Assembly (NCBI GenBank): GCA_965214325.1
Contig: CBDCBG010000006.1
Location: 4,526,001 to 4,590,000, forward strand
Direction of reading: 5' to 3'
Source of the DNA: JAJEFO01 sp965214325
GTDB taxonomy: Bacteria; Pseudomonadota; Alphaproteobacteria; Rhodobacterales; Rhodobacteraceae
DNA length: 64,000 nt
This document shows positions 1 to 8,951 of the stretch, one piece after another. Every line of letters begins with the position of its first letter. Positions within the stretch are counted from its first letter, which is position 1. Both the position numbers and the translations under genes were made by a program. The notes under the pieces are model-generated. The model ran no database searches and was not told where the DNA came from. It worked only from the letters and a program-made list of their open reading frames with translations.

Positions 1-1
1 G

Positions 2-265
2 ATCGTTCTGGATCCGGCGACCGAATATGTGGCCAGATTCACCGAGGAAGTGGACAAGGCGAGGGTGGTTCACGCAAGCGTGCTGGCCAGGGAGGGAGTG
101 TCCGTCGACGGCGAACCGGTCCCCGGGACCGCCACGATCCTGTCCCTTGCACGCCGGCTGGTCGAGGACACGTCGGACACCATTCCTGTCAGTCTGCCGG
201 ACGGCGGCACGGGCGCCATGGACCGCACGGCGGCGCTGGCGGTTCTCTTTGGAGAGAATGAGTGA
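2..265 (+). CDS. tmoV: ABC importer ATP-binding subunit, C-terminal end (TmoV/ProV type), partial
   Basis: The gene enters the window already open, and only its last 87 codons are present. The visible tail, with DPATEYVARFTEEVDKARVV, resembles the C-terminal segment of ProV/OpuAA-type ATPases that energise betaine-class importers; the Walker motifs lie outside the window. Its TGA (263-265) overlaps the GTG start of the permease gene at 262, so the two are probably translationally coupled. Because the next genes are a fused double permease and a tdm-like demethylase, I infer the TMAO-specific TmoXWV importer rather than a generic glycine betaine system. A glycine betaine/proline ATPase remains the alternative. 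Confidence 0.6.
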   Translation: MVLDPATEYVARFTEEVDKARVVHASVLAREGVSVDGEPVPGTATILSLARRLVEDTSDTIPVSLPDGGTGAMDRTAALAVLFGENE

Positions 266-2250
266 GCGACCCTACCCGCGCGGATGCCGTGAATTCAGGG
301 GCGAAAGCCGCCTCGATCGGCGCGGTCCGGCCGAGAACGGTTGTCTTGACGCTGTTTGGCGCGGCGATTCTGCTCACGTTGCTGAAGCCCTGGATCCCTT
401 CGGTCCTGGTCAGGCTGCCGGAAGGCGCAATCCTTCCTTGGGCGGACTGGCTGGATGCAGGGTTTTCCTGGCTCCAGAACGACATTGGACTGATCCATGT
501 CACCCGGGCGATTTCCGGATGGCTGGGATTCCTTACCGACGCGGCAGCCAACGTGCTCTACGGGAAGGCCCGCTGGCCGCGTCTGGAAGCGTTGCCGTGG
601 TCCGTGGTTGCGGCATGTTCGGCAGTGCTGGGCTACTGGCTCGGCGGATGGCGGCTTGCACTTCTGGCGGGAGGCACCCTGGTCTGGGCCGCGCTCATGG
701 GGCAGTGGAAATGGGCGATGGAGACCATGTCGGTCATCATCGTCGCGGTGCCGTTCGGGTTTGGCATCGGATTGCTTCTGGGCATGTGCGCATGGAGGTC
801 CAGACGGTTCGAGGAGGCCTTGAGGCCGGTTCTCCTGGTTTTGCAGACATTGCCGTTCTACAGCTACCTCCTCCCTGCCGTGATCTTCTTCAAGGTTGGA
901 CCGACTGCCGCGTCGGTCGCCACGATCGTCTATTCCATGCCGCCGATGATTCTCATGACCATCGTCGGCTTGAGAAAGGTGCCGCCCGACGTCGTCGAGG
1001 CGGGGAGGATGGCGGGCTGCACGCGTTGGCAGATGCTGCGCTCAGTCTTTCTTCCGTCAGCTCGCAGCGAAATTCTGGTCGGCCTCAACCAGGTCATCAT
1101 GCTCGCTCTCGCCATGGTCGTCCTTACCGCATTCATCGGCATGCCTGGGCTTGGCGCCAAGCTGCTTGCCATGATGAACAGTTTCAAGCTCGGTCGCAGC
1201 TTCGAGATCGGTGTCACGATCGTCTTGCTTGCCGTGACGCTTGACCGCCTGAGCAAGGCGTGGGTCGTCAAGCAGCCCGAGCATTTCGAAAAGGGGACCC
1301 CCTGGTGGCAGAGGCACTCGTTCCTGCTCCTCGGAATCGCGACCTTCATGCTGTTCTACGCGCTCAGTCAGTACCTGCCCGTTCTGGACGAGGTCGGCCG
1401 CAGGCAGTCGCTTTCAAGGGGCAGCGAGATCGACACGATCATCAAGGGCTTCCTGGGCCTCGCCTGGGTCAAGGCGATCACCGATTCCATTCGATGGTTC
1501 TTCAACCTCTGGGTGTTGATTCCCACAGAGCTGGCATTGCTTTTCCTGCCCACGTTTGCAGTCATTCTCGCAATGACAGGCGTCGGCTACCTTCTGGGCG
1601 GCTGGTTTCCGGCATTGATCGGGTTTCTGTTCTTCTCGGCGGTGGCCCAGCTCGGGTGGTGGGACCGCGCAATGCTCACCCTGCACTCGACACTGACGGC
1701 CGTGTTCCTCTCAATGCTCCTCGGAATGCCGCTTGCCATTTGGGCAGCGCGGCGCGAGCGTGCCGCCCGCTGGATGATCTTCGCTTGCGACACCGCCCAG
1801 ACGTTTCCAAGTTTCATCTACCTCTTGCCGGCCATCATGCTGTTCGGGATTACCCCGATCACGGTCATTCTGGCGATCCTCGTCTACACGATGGTGCCGG
1901 TCGTTCGCTACACCGTCGAAGGCCTGAGAGGCGTGCCGCGCGAGATTACGGAAGCCGCGGACATGGCGGGCGCGACGCGATGGCAGAAGCTCTGGAAGGT
2001 CGAATTCCCTCTTGCAATGCCGACCATCGCGGTCGGATTGAACCAGGCATTCATATTCGCCTTCTTCATGGTCATCATCGCCGCATTCATCGGCACTCGC
2101 GACCTGGGTCAGGAATTGCAGCGGACGCTTGCGGGAACCGATCTCGGGAAGAACTTCACGCTTGGTTTCTCCGTGGTCTTCATGGCGCTGACGCTGGACA
2201 TCGCGATCAACTCCTGGGCAAGGAAACGTCGAAGGATTCTGGGCCAATGA
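262..2250 (+). CDS. tmoW: ABC importer permease with two fused membrane domains (TmoW/ProW type)
   Basis: This 662-residue inner-membrane protein forms the channel of a betaine-class ABC importer. It carries two complete MetI-type permease domains in tandem. Each has an EAA coupling loop for the ATPase: VVEAGRMAGCTRW, then about 330 residues later ITEAADMAGATRW. ProW permeases usually carry one such domain, so this is the fused form. The GTG start at 262 overlaps the ATPase stop, and the stop TGA (2248-2250) overlaps the ATG of the next gene, giving a tight ATPase-permease-demethylase operon. No binding protein is visible, so TmoX would have to lie upstream. The substrate (TMAO, or else betaine or choline) is inferred from the linked tdm-like gene. 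Confidence 0.8.
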   Translation: MSDPTRADAVNSGAKAASIGAVRPRTVVLTLFGAAILLTLLKPWIPSVLVRLPEGAILPWADWLDAGFSWLQNDIGLIHVTRAISGWLGFLTDAAANVLYGKARWPRLEALPWSVVAACSAVLGYWLGGWRLALLAGGTLVWAALMGQWKWAMETMSVIIVAVPFGFGIGLLLGMCAWRSRRFEEALRPVLLVLQTLPFYSYLLPAVIFFKVGPTAASVATIVYSMPPMILMTIVGLRKVPPDVVEAGRMAGCTRWQMLRSVFLPSARSEILVGLNQVIMLALAMVVLTAFIGMPGLGAKLLAMMNSFKLGRSFEIGVTIVLLAVTLDRLSKAWVVKQPEHFEKGTPWWQRHSFLLLGIATFMLFYALSQYLPVLDEVGRRQSLSRGSEIDTIIKGFLGLAWVKAITDSIRWFFNLWVLIPTELALLFLPTFAVILAMTGVGYLLGGWFPALIGFLFFSAVAQLGWWDRAMLTLHSTLTAVFLSMLLGMPLAIWAARRERAARWMIFACDTAQTFPSFIYLLPAIMLFGITPITVILAILVYTMVPVVRYTVEGLRGVPREITEAADMAGATRWQKLWKVEFPLAMPTIAVGLNQAFIFAFFMVIIAAFIGTRDLGQELQRTLAGTDLGKNFTLGFSVVFMALTLDIAINSWARKRRRILGQ

Positions 2251-4625
2251 CGGTGCAGCCGATACACCCGGTGCCATGGGAGCGATCGGGCGTCATCGCG
2301 CCGGGCCTGCCAATCCTCCCGCACGGGATTGAGCGATACCCGGTTCCTGGCGGCGGTTCGCGCGCGGTGCAGGTCTTCAAGGGTGACGGCATCATCGTGC
2401 AGGATCGCGAGGGCTTGCAGCCGGGCGAACTCGTGCTCTTTGCACCCGACGGAAGTTCGGACGCCTCGATGCTTGGCGCGAAGGGGCGGGGCATGCCGAC
2501 GGCCACGATAGCCACGCTCGCCGAAGGGGGCCGTTCCGGAAGGAGGGTGCTGTCCGCGCTGGAGGCGGCCGGGTTCAACCTGGAAACGGGCGATGCGGTG
2601 GCGATCTTCGAAGAAGGTTCGCATCCCGGCGACTTCAGGGAGTTCAGTGCAGAACGTGACGGCCTTCTGATATGTGTCGCTCCCGGGGCTCCCATGAGTC
2701 CGGAACGTCAGGATGCTCCGACAGAGCTCGTCCTCTATGTCCGTCGTGCCGCGCCCGGAGACGGCACGGACGGGATCGGGCCGCCCGATCCCTTGGCCGA
2801 GCCGCAACTCGACGTGAACATCAAGCCGGGCAACGCGGTCACGTACGAGGTCAGGACAGGTGAGTACATCCAGATCCTCGACGTCAAGGGGAGGGAGTGT
2901 TCCGACTTTCAGGCATTCAGCCTGCGCGCCCTGGACAGGGGCGTCGAACGCGAAATCGATCCCACCACCACGCGGAGCCTGATGGGCAGCCTGTATCCCA
3001 AACCCGGCATCTTCTCGAAGTACTGGACCGTGGACCAGGAGCCCCTGGTGGAAATCGTCCAGGACACTTGCGGGCGGCACGACACGTTCGGCCTTGCCTG
3101 CACGGCGCGCTACTATGAGGACATGGGATATCCGGGGCACGTAAATTGCTCGGACAACATGAATGCGGACCTTGCGCGGTTCGACATTCGCCCGCGCGGC
3201 GGCTGGCCAGCGATCAACTTCTTCTTCAACACCATGCTTGACGAGACGAACTCGATCTCCATGGACGAGCCCTGGTCCCGGCCGGGCGACTACGTCCTGC
3301 TGCGCGCGCTTTCCGACGTGGTCTGCGTGTCGACGGCCTGCCCCTGCGACGTTGACCCTGCCAACGGCTGGAACCCGACCGACATCCAGGTTCGCACCTA
3401 TGGCGAAAGCGAGGAATTCAGCCGCTCCGTCGGCTACAGGAAATCTGCGGAGGCTGACGTGGAAGAGACCAGAAAGACCGCGTTTCACGATTGTTTTGCA
3501 CGGCACACCAGGGATTTCGTGGAATACAACGGATACTGGCTGCCGAACACGTTCACCAACCACGGCGCGACCGAGGAATATTGGGCGGTGCGCGAACGGG
3601 CCGCCATCATGGATCTTTCGCCTCTGCGAAAATACGAGGTGACTGGTCCAGACGCCGAGAGGCTCTTGCAACTCTGCGTGACCCGGGACGCGAAGAGGAT
3701 CAGCGTGGGGCAAGTGAGCTATACCGCGATGTGCTATGAGCACGGCGGCATGATCGACGATGGCACGATCTATCGGCTGGGCGACAACAACTTTCGCTGG
3801 ATCGGGGGAAACGACACTTCAGGTCTCTGGTTGAAGGAGCAGGCACGGGAGCGCAAGCTCAATGCATGGGTCCGACCCTCGACAGACCAGCTGCACAACG
3901 TTGCAGTTCAAGGACGCCATTCGCGAGAGATTCTGGACAAGGTCTTCTGGACGCCTCCAATCCAGCCGAAGATACGGGAATTGCGTTGGTTCCGGCTGAC
4001 CGTCGCGCGCGTGGGAGACTTCGCTGGAACCTCTGTCGTGATTTCGCGAACCGGCTATTCCGGGGAACTGGGCTACGAGGTGTTTTGCCATCCCAGGGAT
4101 GCCGTCGAGGTCTTTGACAAGATATGGGAGGCCGGCAAGGAGTACGGGTTGACTCCGCTTGGACTTGCCGCGTTGGACATGATGCGGATTGAAGCAGGGC
4201 TGATCTTCGCCGGATCCGAATTCGACGACACGACGGATCCTTTCGAGGCCGGCATTGGATTCACCGTTCCCCTGGACGCCAAGGACGATGACTTCGTCGG
4301 GCGCGACGCGCTTGTTGAGCGAAGGTCGCATCCGCATCGCAAGCTTGTCGGACTTGATGTCGAGGGCGGCGTTGTGCCGTCGCCGGGAGACCGCGTCATG
4401 ATTGGCAAGGCGCAGGTTGGCGAGATTACGAGCGCCACGAAGTCACCCTTGCTTGGAAGGGCAATCGCGCTGGCCCGCGTTGCCAGCGTTCATGCGACCG
4501 AAGGAAGCGAGATTGAGGTCGGCCAGCTTGACGGGCAGCAGAAGAGACTTCGGGCCATCGTCGTGCCTTTCCCGCACCTTGATCCAACCAAGCAACGGGT
4601 GCGCGGCAACTATGGCAACGCGTGA
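2247..4625 (+). CDS. tdm: Trimethylamine N-oxide demethylase-like protein (DUF1989 + GcvT domains)
   Basis: The start is the ATG at 2247, which overlaps the permease stop, and gives 792 residues. Residues about 190-380 form a DUF1989 domain with candidate metal ligands around DVKGRECSDF (C218), VQDTCGRHD (C275) and CPCDVDP (C365, C367). Residues about 432-792 form a glycine-cleavage T-protein (GcvT) fold that binds tetrahydrofolate. This architecture is that of Tdm, which splits trimethylamine N-oxide into dimethylamine and formaldehyde, with the folate domain capturing the one-carbon unit. The reading frame is open far upstream (from 1260), but that stretch is only a shadow of tmoW. A paralogous aminomethyltransferase acting on another methylated amine is possible. 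The coupled transporter and the ammonium/ligase operon opposite favour Tdm. Confidence 0.75.
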   Translation: MTVQPIHPVPWERSGVIAPGLPILPHGIERYPVPGGGSRAVQVFKGDGIIVQDREGLQPGELVLFAPDGSSDASMLGAKGRGMPTATIATLAEGGRSGRRVLSALEAAGFNLETGDAVAIFEEGSHPGDFREFSAERDGLLICVAPGAPMSPERQDAPTELVLYVRRAAPGDGTDGIGPPDPLAEPQLDVNIKPGNAVTYEVRTGEYIQILDVKGRECSDFQAFSLRALDRGVEREIDPTTTRSLMGSLYPKPGIFSKYWTVDQEPLVEIVQDTCGRHDTFGLACTARYYEDMGYPGHVNCSDNMNADLARFDIRPRGGWPAINFFFNTMLDETNSISMDEPWSRPGDYVLLRALSDVVCVSTACPCDVDPANGWNPTDIQVRTYGESEEFSRSVGYRKSAEADVEETRKTAFHDCFARHTRDFVEYNGYWLPNTFTNHGATEEYWAVRERAAIMDLSPLRKYEVTGPDAERLLQLCVTRDAKRISVGQVSYTAMCYEHGGMIDDGTIYRLGDNNFRWIGGNDTSGLWLKEQARERKLNAWVRPSTDQLHNVAVQGRHSREILDKVFWTPPIQPKIRELRWFRLTVARVGDFAGTSVVISRTGYSGELGYEVFCHPRDAVEVFDKIWEAGKEYGLTPLGLAALDMMRIEAGLIFAGSEFDDTTDPFEAGIGFTVPLDAKDDDFVGRDALVERRSHPHRKLVGLDVEGGVVPSPGDRVMIGKAQVGEITSATKSPLLGRAIALARVASVHATEGSEIEVGQLDGQQKRLRAIVVPFPHLDPTKQRVRGNYGNA

Positions 4626-4755
4626 GTTGCCCTCAGGGGCCGGCTGCGATCATGCGCCGAGACGTCCGGTCTCTTGACACGCTCCCTCCGGCTCCATCGC
4701 TGGCCTGGCCCGCAAATGGCCGCCGTTGCAGCGCAGGTCCCTGGACGCTCCGGGT

Positions 4756-5937
4756 TCAGTCCCAGATCGGCCGGATCACGAGGCGGGACGCGCTCGTGTT
4801 CCCGCTGTCAGGCAGGAATTCCGGCTGGCGGACAAGCGTGATTCCGCGCCAGCGATCCAGAAGCTCGAGAAGCGCCGCGGCCATGTCGGTCCGGGCGACG
4901 AACTGGCCGAGGCAGTGATGAGCCCCGGCACCGAAGCCGAAGTGCGTCTTTTGCGGTTCAAGAATGTTGAAGGATTCGTGCGCTCCGACCGCCGGGTCGG
5001 TCGCGGTCGCATGCACGAAGATGTGGATGGTGGCCCCCTTCCGGATTTCGACGCCATCATGCTCAAAGGTCTCCAGTGCCTCCCGCGTGGCCCAGGTTGT
5101 GGTCGGGTAGCGGCGGATCACTTCCTCGATCGCCTGAGGCACCATTCCGGGATTCTGGCGCAGCCAGAGCCACTGGTCTGCATGTTGCGCGAACAGGTAG
5201 GCCGCAAATGCAAGCTGGGCGCGCGTCGTGTCCACTCCGCCGAAGATCGAGATCACCACCAGGTCAATGAGCGCTTGCCTGTCCGCGAACCCGGCGGCGT
5301 CGGCCTCCCGGACCAGCCGTGCGACATATCCGGTGTCGTCCAGGCCATTCCTTGCCCGGTCGATCAATTCGGCACCGAGTTCGCTCAGGCGCGAGCACGC
5401 GGCATTGACCGCCGCCTCGTGTTTCCCGCCGTCGAGTCCCATCGCAAGCCCGAGCGTGCTGGCGTCCCTGGCAATCTCGTCGGCGTCACTGTCCGGCAAG
5501 GCCAGGAGCGTGGCGATGGCGCGGCCTGCAAACGGTTCGCTGAAGGCGTTCACGAACTCGAACGCATCGATGTCTCGAAGGCTGCTTTCAAGGTCGGCGG
5601 CAATCCGGCGAAAGGCAGGCTCGAGCGACAGCACGAAGTCATCGGATAGGGCGGCCTGCGCAATCCTGCGCAGGCCTCTGTGTTCGGCACCTTCGACGGA
5701 GATGAGGCTGGCCTTCCAGAACTCGGCAAATCTTCCGGAAATCCCTATGATGTCCGGCCAGGCGTGACTGCCTTGCCGGAGCCGCCGGTCACGCAGAAGC
5801 TGTCCCGCCTGCCGATGCCTGAGGACGGCAAGGCCGAATGGCGTCCTGGCACACCAGGATTCCGAGCGCGCCTCCATGACTTCGCGTGACTTGGTGGAAA
5901 ACCCGGGCCTTGCGATGTCGATGTAGGGGAGATTCAC
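4756..5937 (-). CDS. Cytochrome P450 (class I type, soluble), last gene of the amt-gmaS operon
   Basis: The protein is 393 residues, normal for a soluble bacterial P450. It shows the I-helix oxygen-activation motif GGVDTT (233-238), the K-helix ExxR in EEVIRR (about 272-275) and the heme loop FGFGAGAHHCLG with ligand Cys342. The GTG start at 5937 lies 1 bp past the stop of the ligase gene, so it is almost certainly co-transcribed with amt and that gene. No ferredoxin or ferredoxin reductase is adjacent, so electrons must come from elsewhere. P450s can N-dealkylate amines, and no dimethylamine monooxygenase genes (dmmDABC) are visible. A demethylase role is therefore possible, but this is only inference from position. 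The gene is convergent with tdm, 130 bp apart. Confidence 0.88.
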   Translation of the reverse strand: MNLPYIDIARPGFSTKSREVMEARSESWCARTPFGLAVLRHRQAGQLLRDRRLRQGSHAWPDIIGISGRFAEFWKASLISVEGAEHRGLRRIAQAALSDDFVLSLEPAFRRIAADLESSLRDIDAFEFVNAFSEPFAGRAIATLLALPDSDADEIARDASTLGLAMGLDGGKHEAAVNAACSRLSELGAELIDRARNGLDDTGYVARLVREADAAGFADRQALIDLVVISIFGGVDTTRAQLAFAAYLFAQHADQWLWLRQNPGMVPQAIEEVIRRYPTTTWATREALETFEHDGVEIRKGATIHIFVHATATDPAVGAHESFNILEPQKTHFGFGAGAHHCLGQFVARTDMAAALLELLDRWRGITLVRQPEFLPDSGNTSASRLVIRPIWD

Positions 5938-5938
5938 G

Positions 5939-7246
5939 TCAGCAGTCGAGCGTCCGCTCCCGTTCCCAGTCAGTCAGGTGACGGGAATAGCTGTTCCAGT
6001 CATCCATTTTCAGCTTCAGGTAGGCAGCCGTGAATTCCGTTCCGAGAGCACGGTTGAATTCCGTGTCCGCCTCGAAGGCTCGCAGTGCATCCAGGAGATT
6101 CAGCGGCAGTTTGCCGGCATTCTTGAGTTTCTCCGGCTCTGCGTAGGCATCGAAGTCCATGCGCCTTCCCGGGCTGGCCTTCTTTGCGATGCCGAGGCGG
6201 CCAGCAGCCAGTATGCCCGCCATCAGGAGATACGGATTGGCCGCTCCGTCGGCGAGTCGAAGCTCGACACGTCCTGCATCGGGAATGCGAATCATGTGGG
6301 TCCGGTTGTTGCCGCCATAGGTGATCGCGTTCGGCGACCAGGTGGCTCCCGACGCCGTCGTCGGCGCGTTGATGCGCTTGTAGCTGTTGACCGTGGGATT
6401 GCCGAGCGCGGCGAGTGCCGGCGCGTGCTTCATCAATCCGCCGATGAAGTGATAGCATGACCTGGAAATGCCCATTTCGTCCTTCCCGTCGGCGAAATGG
6501 TTCCTCTTTCCCGTTCTTGACCACAGCGAAATATGTGCATGACACCCGTTGCCCGTCAGGTGTGCAAACGGTTTCGGCATGAAAGTTGCGCGGAAGCCAT
6601 GCCGGGCCGCGACTTCCTTCACCATGAACTTGAAGAACACGGCCCGGTCCGCGGTTGCCACCGCCTCCGAGTAGTCCCAGTTGATTTCGAACTGGCCGTT
6701 CGCGTCTTCATGGTCGTTCTGGTAGGGCCCCCAGCCAAGATCCTCCATGTGTCGGCAGATTTCGGCAATGACTTCGTAGCGACGCATCAGGGCGAGTTGG
6801 TCGTAGCACGGTTTTTCCTGCGTGTCGCGAGGATCGGAAATGTCCGTTCCGTCGGCGTCGATCAGGTGGAACTCCGGCTCGACTCCTGTCATCAGCACGT
6901 GGTTGTCGCCGGCGGCTTCCCTTGCCAAGGCCAAGAGCACGTTGCGAGGGGCCTGGGCGACCGGCGCGTCGTTGAGCCAGGGATTCCCCGCGACCCAGGC
7001 AAGCTCCGGTTTCCACGGCAGCTGGATGATCGACGATGGATCCGGCATTACCATCATGTCCGGGTGGGCAGGGGTCATGTCCAGCCATGACGCGAAGCCT
7101 GCGAATCCGGCGCCGGACTTCTGCATTTCCGCCACCGCGCTTGCCGGCACGAGCTTGGCACGCTGCACGCCGAACAAGTCCGTGAAATTGAAGAGGAAGA
7201 ACTGGATCCGGTTCTTCTTGGCATAATTTGCGAGGCTGGCTGCCAT
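5939..7246 (-). CDS. gmaS: Glutamine synthetase-family ligase (GmaS / type III GlnT-like)
   Basis: The ATG at 7246 has an upstream GGGAGAC ribosome site and gives 435 residues. Glutamine synthetase signatures are present: GVEPEFHL, the NGCHAHISLW loop with the metal-site histidine, NSYKRINAP, and the glutamate/ATP-binding stretch ending RVELRLADGAANPYL. Proteins of this length and type are annotated as type III glutamate-ammonia ligases and include gamma-glutamylmethylamide synthetase (GmaS), which joins glutamate to methylamine. The adjacent tdm and amt genes make GmaS the better guess. Sequence reading alone cannot separate GmaS from GlnT, and a true glutamine synthetase role remains open. 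It sits between a small membrane-protein gene and a P450 gene. Confidence 0.75.
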   Translation of the reverse strand: MAASLANYAKKNRIQFFLFNFTDLFGVQRAKLVPASAVAEMQKSGAGFAGFASWLDMTPAHPDMMVMPDPSSIIQLPWKPELAWVAGNPWLNDAPVAQAPRNVLLALAREAAGDNHVLMTGVEPEFHLIDADGTDISDPRDTQEKPCYDQLALMRRYEVIAEICRHMEDLGWGPYQNDHEDANGQFEINWDYSEAVATADRAVFFKFMVKEVAARHGFRATFMPKPFAHLTGNGCHAHISLWSRTGKRNHFADGKDEMGISRSCYHFIGGLMKHAPALAALGNPTVNSYKRINAPTTASGATWSPNAITYGGNNRTHMIRIPDAGRVELRLADGAANPYLLMAGILAAGRLGIAKKASPGRRMDFDAYAEPEKLKNAGKLPLNLLDALRAFEADTEFNRALGTEFTAAYLKLKMDDWNSYSRHLTDWERERTLDC

Positions 7247-7352
7247 GGCTGTCGTCTCCCGAATTCCTTGTCGCCTTGACGGCACGCAAGCCGTTGCCCG
7301 AATGATTGCGGGCCGCCCGGCTTGGGCGGCCCGCACCCGTCTTGTCCAGGCA

Positions 7353-7547
7353 TCAGCCGTGGCCGGCGTCGATGTCCTTGCCTTCCTGCAAGCGCTTGTA
7401 CGCATCAAGCTCATGCCTTGAGCCGAGATATAACGCTCCGATGCAGACCAGCGCGGCGATGATCGTCCAGATCACCTCCCAGGAAGAATTGGCTCCCATG
7501 TACAGGGCACCTTCGACGGCGTCCCAGTTTGCGATGTCGTATCCCAT
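7353..7547 (-). CDS. Small single-span membrane protein between amt and gmaS
   Basis: This 64-residue ORF has a good ribosome site (AAGGAG about 8 bases before the ATG at 7547). It lies in the same direction as amt, 24 bp after its stop, and 106 bp before the ligase gene. Residues about 22-42 (SWEVIWTIIAALVCIGALYL) form one hydrophobic helix, followed by a charged C-terminus (HELDAYKRLQEGKDIDAG). I do not recognise a named family. Position suggests an accessory subunit or stabiliser of the ammonium/methylammonium transporter. Confidence 0.6.
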   Translation of the reverse strand: MGYDIANWDAVEGALYMGANSSWEVIWTIIAALVCIGALYLGSRHELDAYKRLQEGKDIDAGHG

Positions 7548-7571
7548 GGATTCTGCTCCTTGACCTGAGTT

Positions 7572-8951
7572 CTATCCCGCCGGGCTTGACGAGACGTTGA
7601 TGCCTTCGGGATATGCCGAGACCGGCACCTTGGCCATGTCGAGGCCGGCAATCTCGGCTTCCTCGCTGACGCGGAGCAATCCGAATCGCTTCAGGATCCA
7701 ACTGACCACATAGCCGGGCACGAAGCCCAAGAGGAAGAAGACGATCGCTCCGACCACCTGGCCGTAGATCGTGACCGTCGCGACACCTTCACCCTGCAGG
7801 GCAGGCAGGCCGGTTGCCCAGACGCCGAACATGATCAGGCCAAAGAGGCCGATCGTGCCATGCACGGTGACTGCCCCGACTGCATCGTCGATTCCGCGAT
7901 TCTCGAGCCACTTGGCGCACGGCTTGAGCAGCGCTCCGGAGGCGGCGCCCATGATGAACGCGAGAGGCGGCCAGTAGACGTCGAGGCCGGATGCGCAGCC
8001 GATGATGCCGGCAAGCGCGCCAGACATCATCCAGAACGGATCGCGTGTCACCGCCCAAGCCCCGATGATTCCGCCCGCAAAGCCCATCAGGATGTTGAAT
8101 GCCAGCGCACTGAGGGTCATCGGTGTGCCGTAGATGCTTGTCGGCTTGTCGGAATACCAGCTCCACGCTTCGCCTGGCACGATCATGCAGGCCATGAGGA
8201 AGCCCCAGAAGCCGACGATGATCAGCATCAGCCCAACCAGCGTGAACGGCAGGTTGTGCGCGCCAAGATGGTTTGCGGAGCCATCGGCGTTGAACTTTCC
8301 GATGCGTGGTCCGAGATTGACCAGGATGCCGAGAGCGAAGAATCCGGCAACTGCATGCACGAGACCCGCTGCGCCGAAGTCATGCAGCCCAAACTTGGTG
8401 ACAAGCCATCCATCTGCGTGCCAGCCCCAAGCCGCCGCGACAACCCATGCAAAGCTGCCAAGCACGATCGCGAGGATCACGAAGCCCGCGACCTGAATGC
8501 GCTCGATGACTGCACCGGACATGATCGAGGCGGTTGTGGCGGCAAAGAGGGCGAATGCGCCCCAGAACACGCCGGAGGCCTGATCCGCAATGTTCGGTCC
8601 CATGTATTCGACCCATGGAAGCGCGATTGCGTTCGCGTAGCCTGCTCCCGAAATCTCGAAGGCGCCCGGCGCGAATGTAAGTCCGGTCGGAAAACCCCAG
8701 TAGACCCACCACCCGAAGAAGTAGAAAGTTGGCACCATGAACGCAAAGGCAAGGATGTTTTTCACGCCTGACGCCAGGACGTTCTTTTGCCGTGATGCTC
8801 CCATTTCGTACGCAAGAAAACCTGCATGAATGAGGACCATCAGTGGAATCGTGAGGTAATAGTAGGCTTCCGAGAACATCGTGCCCGTGACGCCTGCCTT
8901 CGCCTCCAATTCAGTGATTTTTGCCGCAAGTTCGGCAAGCTGCTCTTCCAT
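7572..8951 (-). CDS. amt: Ammonium (methylammonium) transporter, Amt family
   Basis: I chose the ATG at 8951 because AAAGGTG sits 6 bases upstream; an in-frame GTG at 8960 is part of that ribosome site. The 459-residue product has about eleven hydrophobic segments and the Amt pattern LHDFGAAGLVHAVAG. The late segment contains DDAVGAVTVHGTIGLFG, with a histidine typical of the pore. The N-terminus is unusual: about 20 residues of charged heptad-like sequence (EEQLAELAAKITELEAKAG) come before the first membrane helix, suggesting a short coiled coil. It heads an operon with the small membrane protein, the GmaS/GlnT-like ligase and a P450, which fits import or recapture of ammonium or methylammonium. 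Confidence 0.9.
   Translation of the reverse strand: MEEQLAELAAKITELEAKAGVTGTMFSEAYYYLTIPLMVLIHAGFLAYEMGASRQKNVLASGVKNILAFAFMVPTFYFFGWWVYWGFPTGLTFAPGAFEISGAGYANAIALPWVEYMGPNIADQASGVFWGAFALFAATTASIMSGAVIERIQVAGFVILAIVLGSFAWVVAAAWGWHADGWLVTKFGLHDFGAAGLVHAVAGFFALGILVNLGPRIGKFNADGSANHLGAHNLPFTLVGLMLIIVGFWGFLMACMIVPGEAWSWYSDKPTSIYGTPMTLSALAFNILMGFAGGIIGAWAVTRDPFWMMSGALAGIIGCASGLDVYWPPLAFIMGAASGALLKPCAKWLENRGIDDAVGAVTVHGTIGLFGLIMFGVWATGLPALQGEGVATVTIYGQVVGAIVFFLLGFVPGYVVSWILKRFGLLRVSEEAEIAGLDMAKVPVSAYPEGINVSSSPAG

Noticed and set aside
2109..3743. A 544-codon minus-strand frame across tdm, and similar long frames opposite mccA and the SNF2 gene.
   Set aside because: High-GC shadow frames without motifs, opposite well-supported genes.
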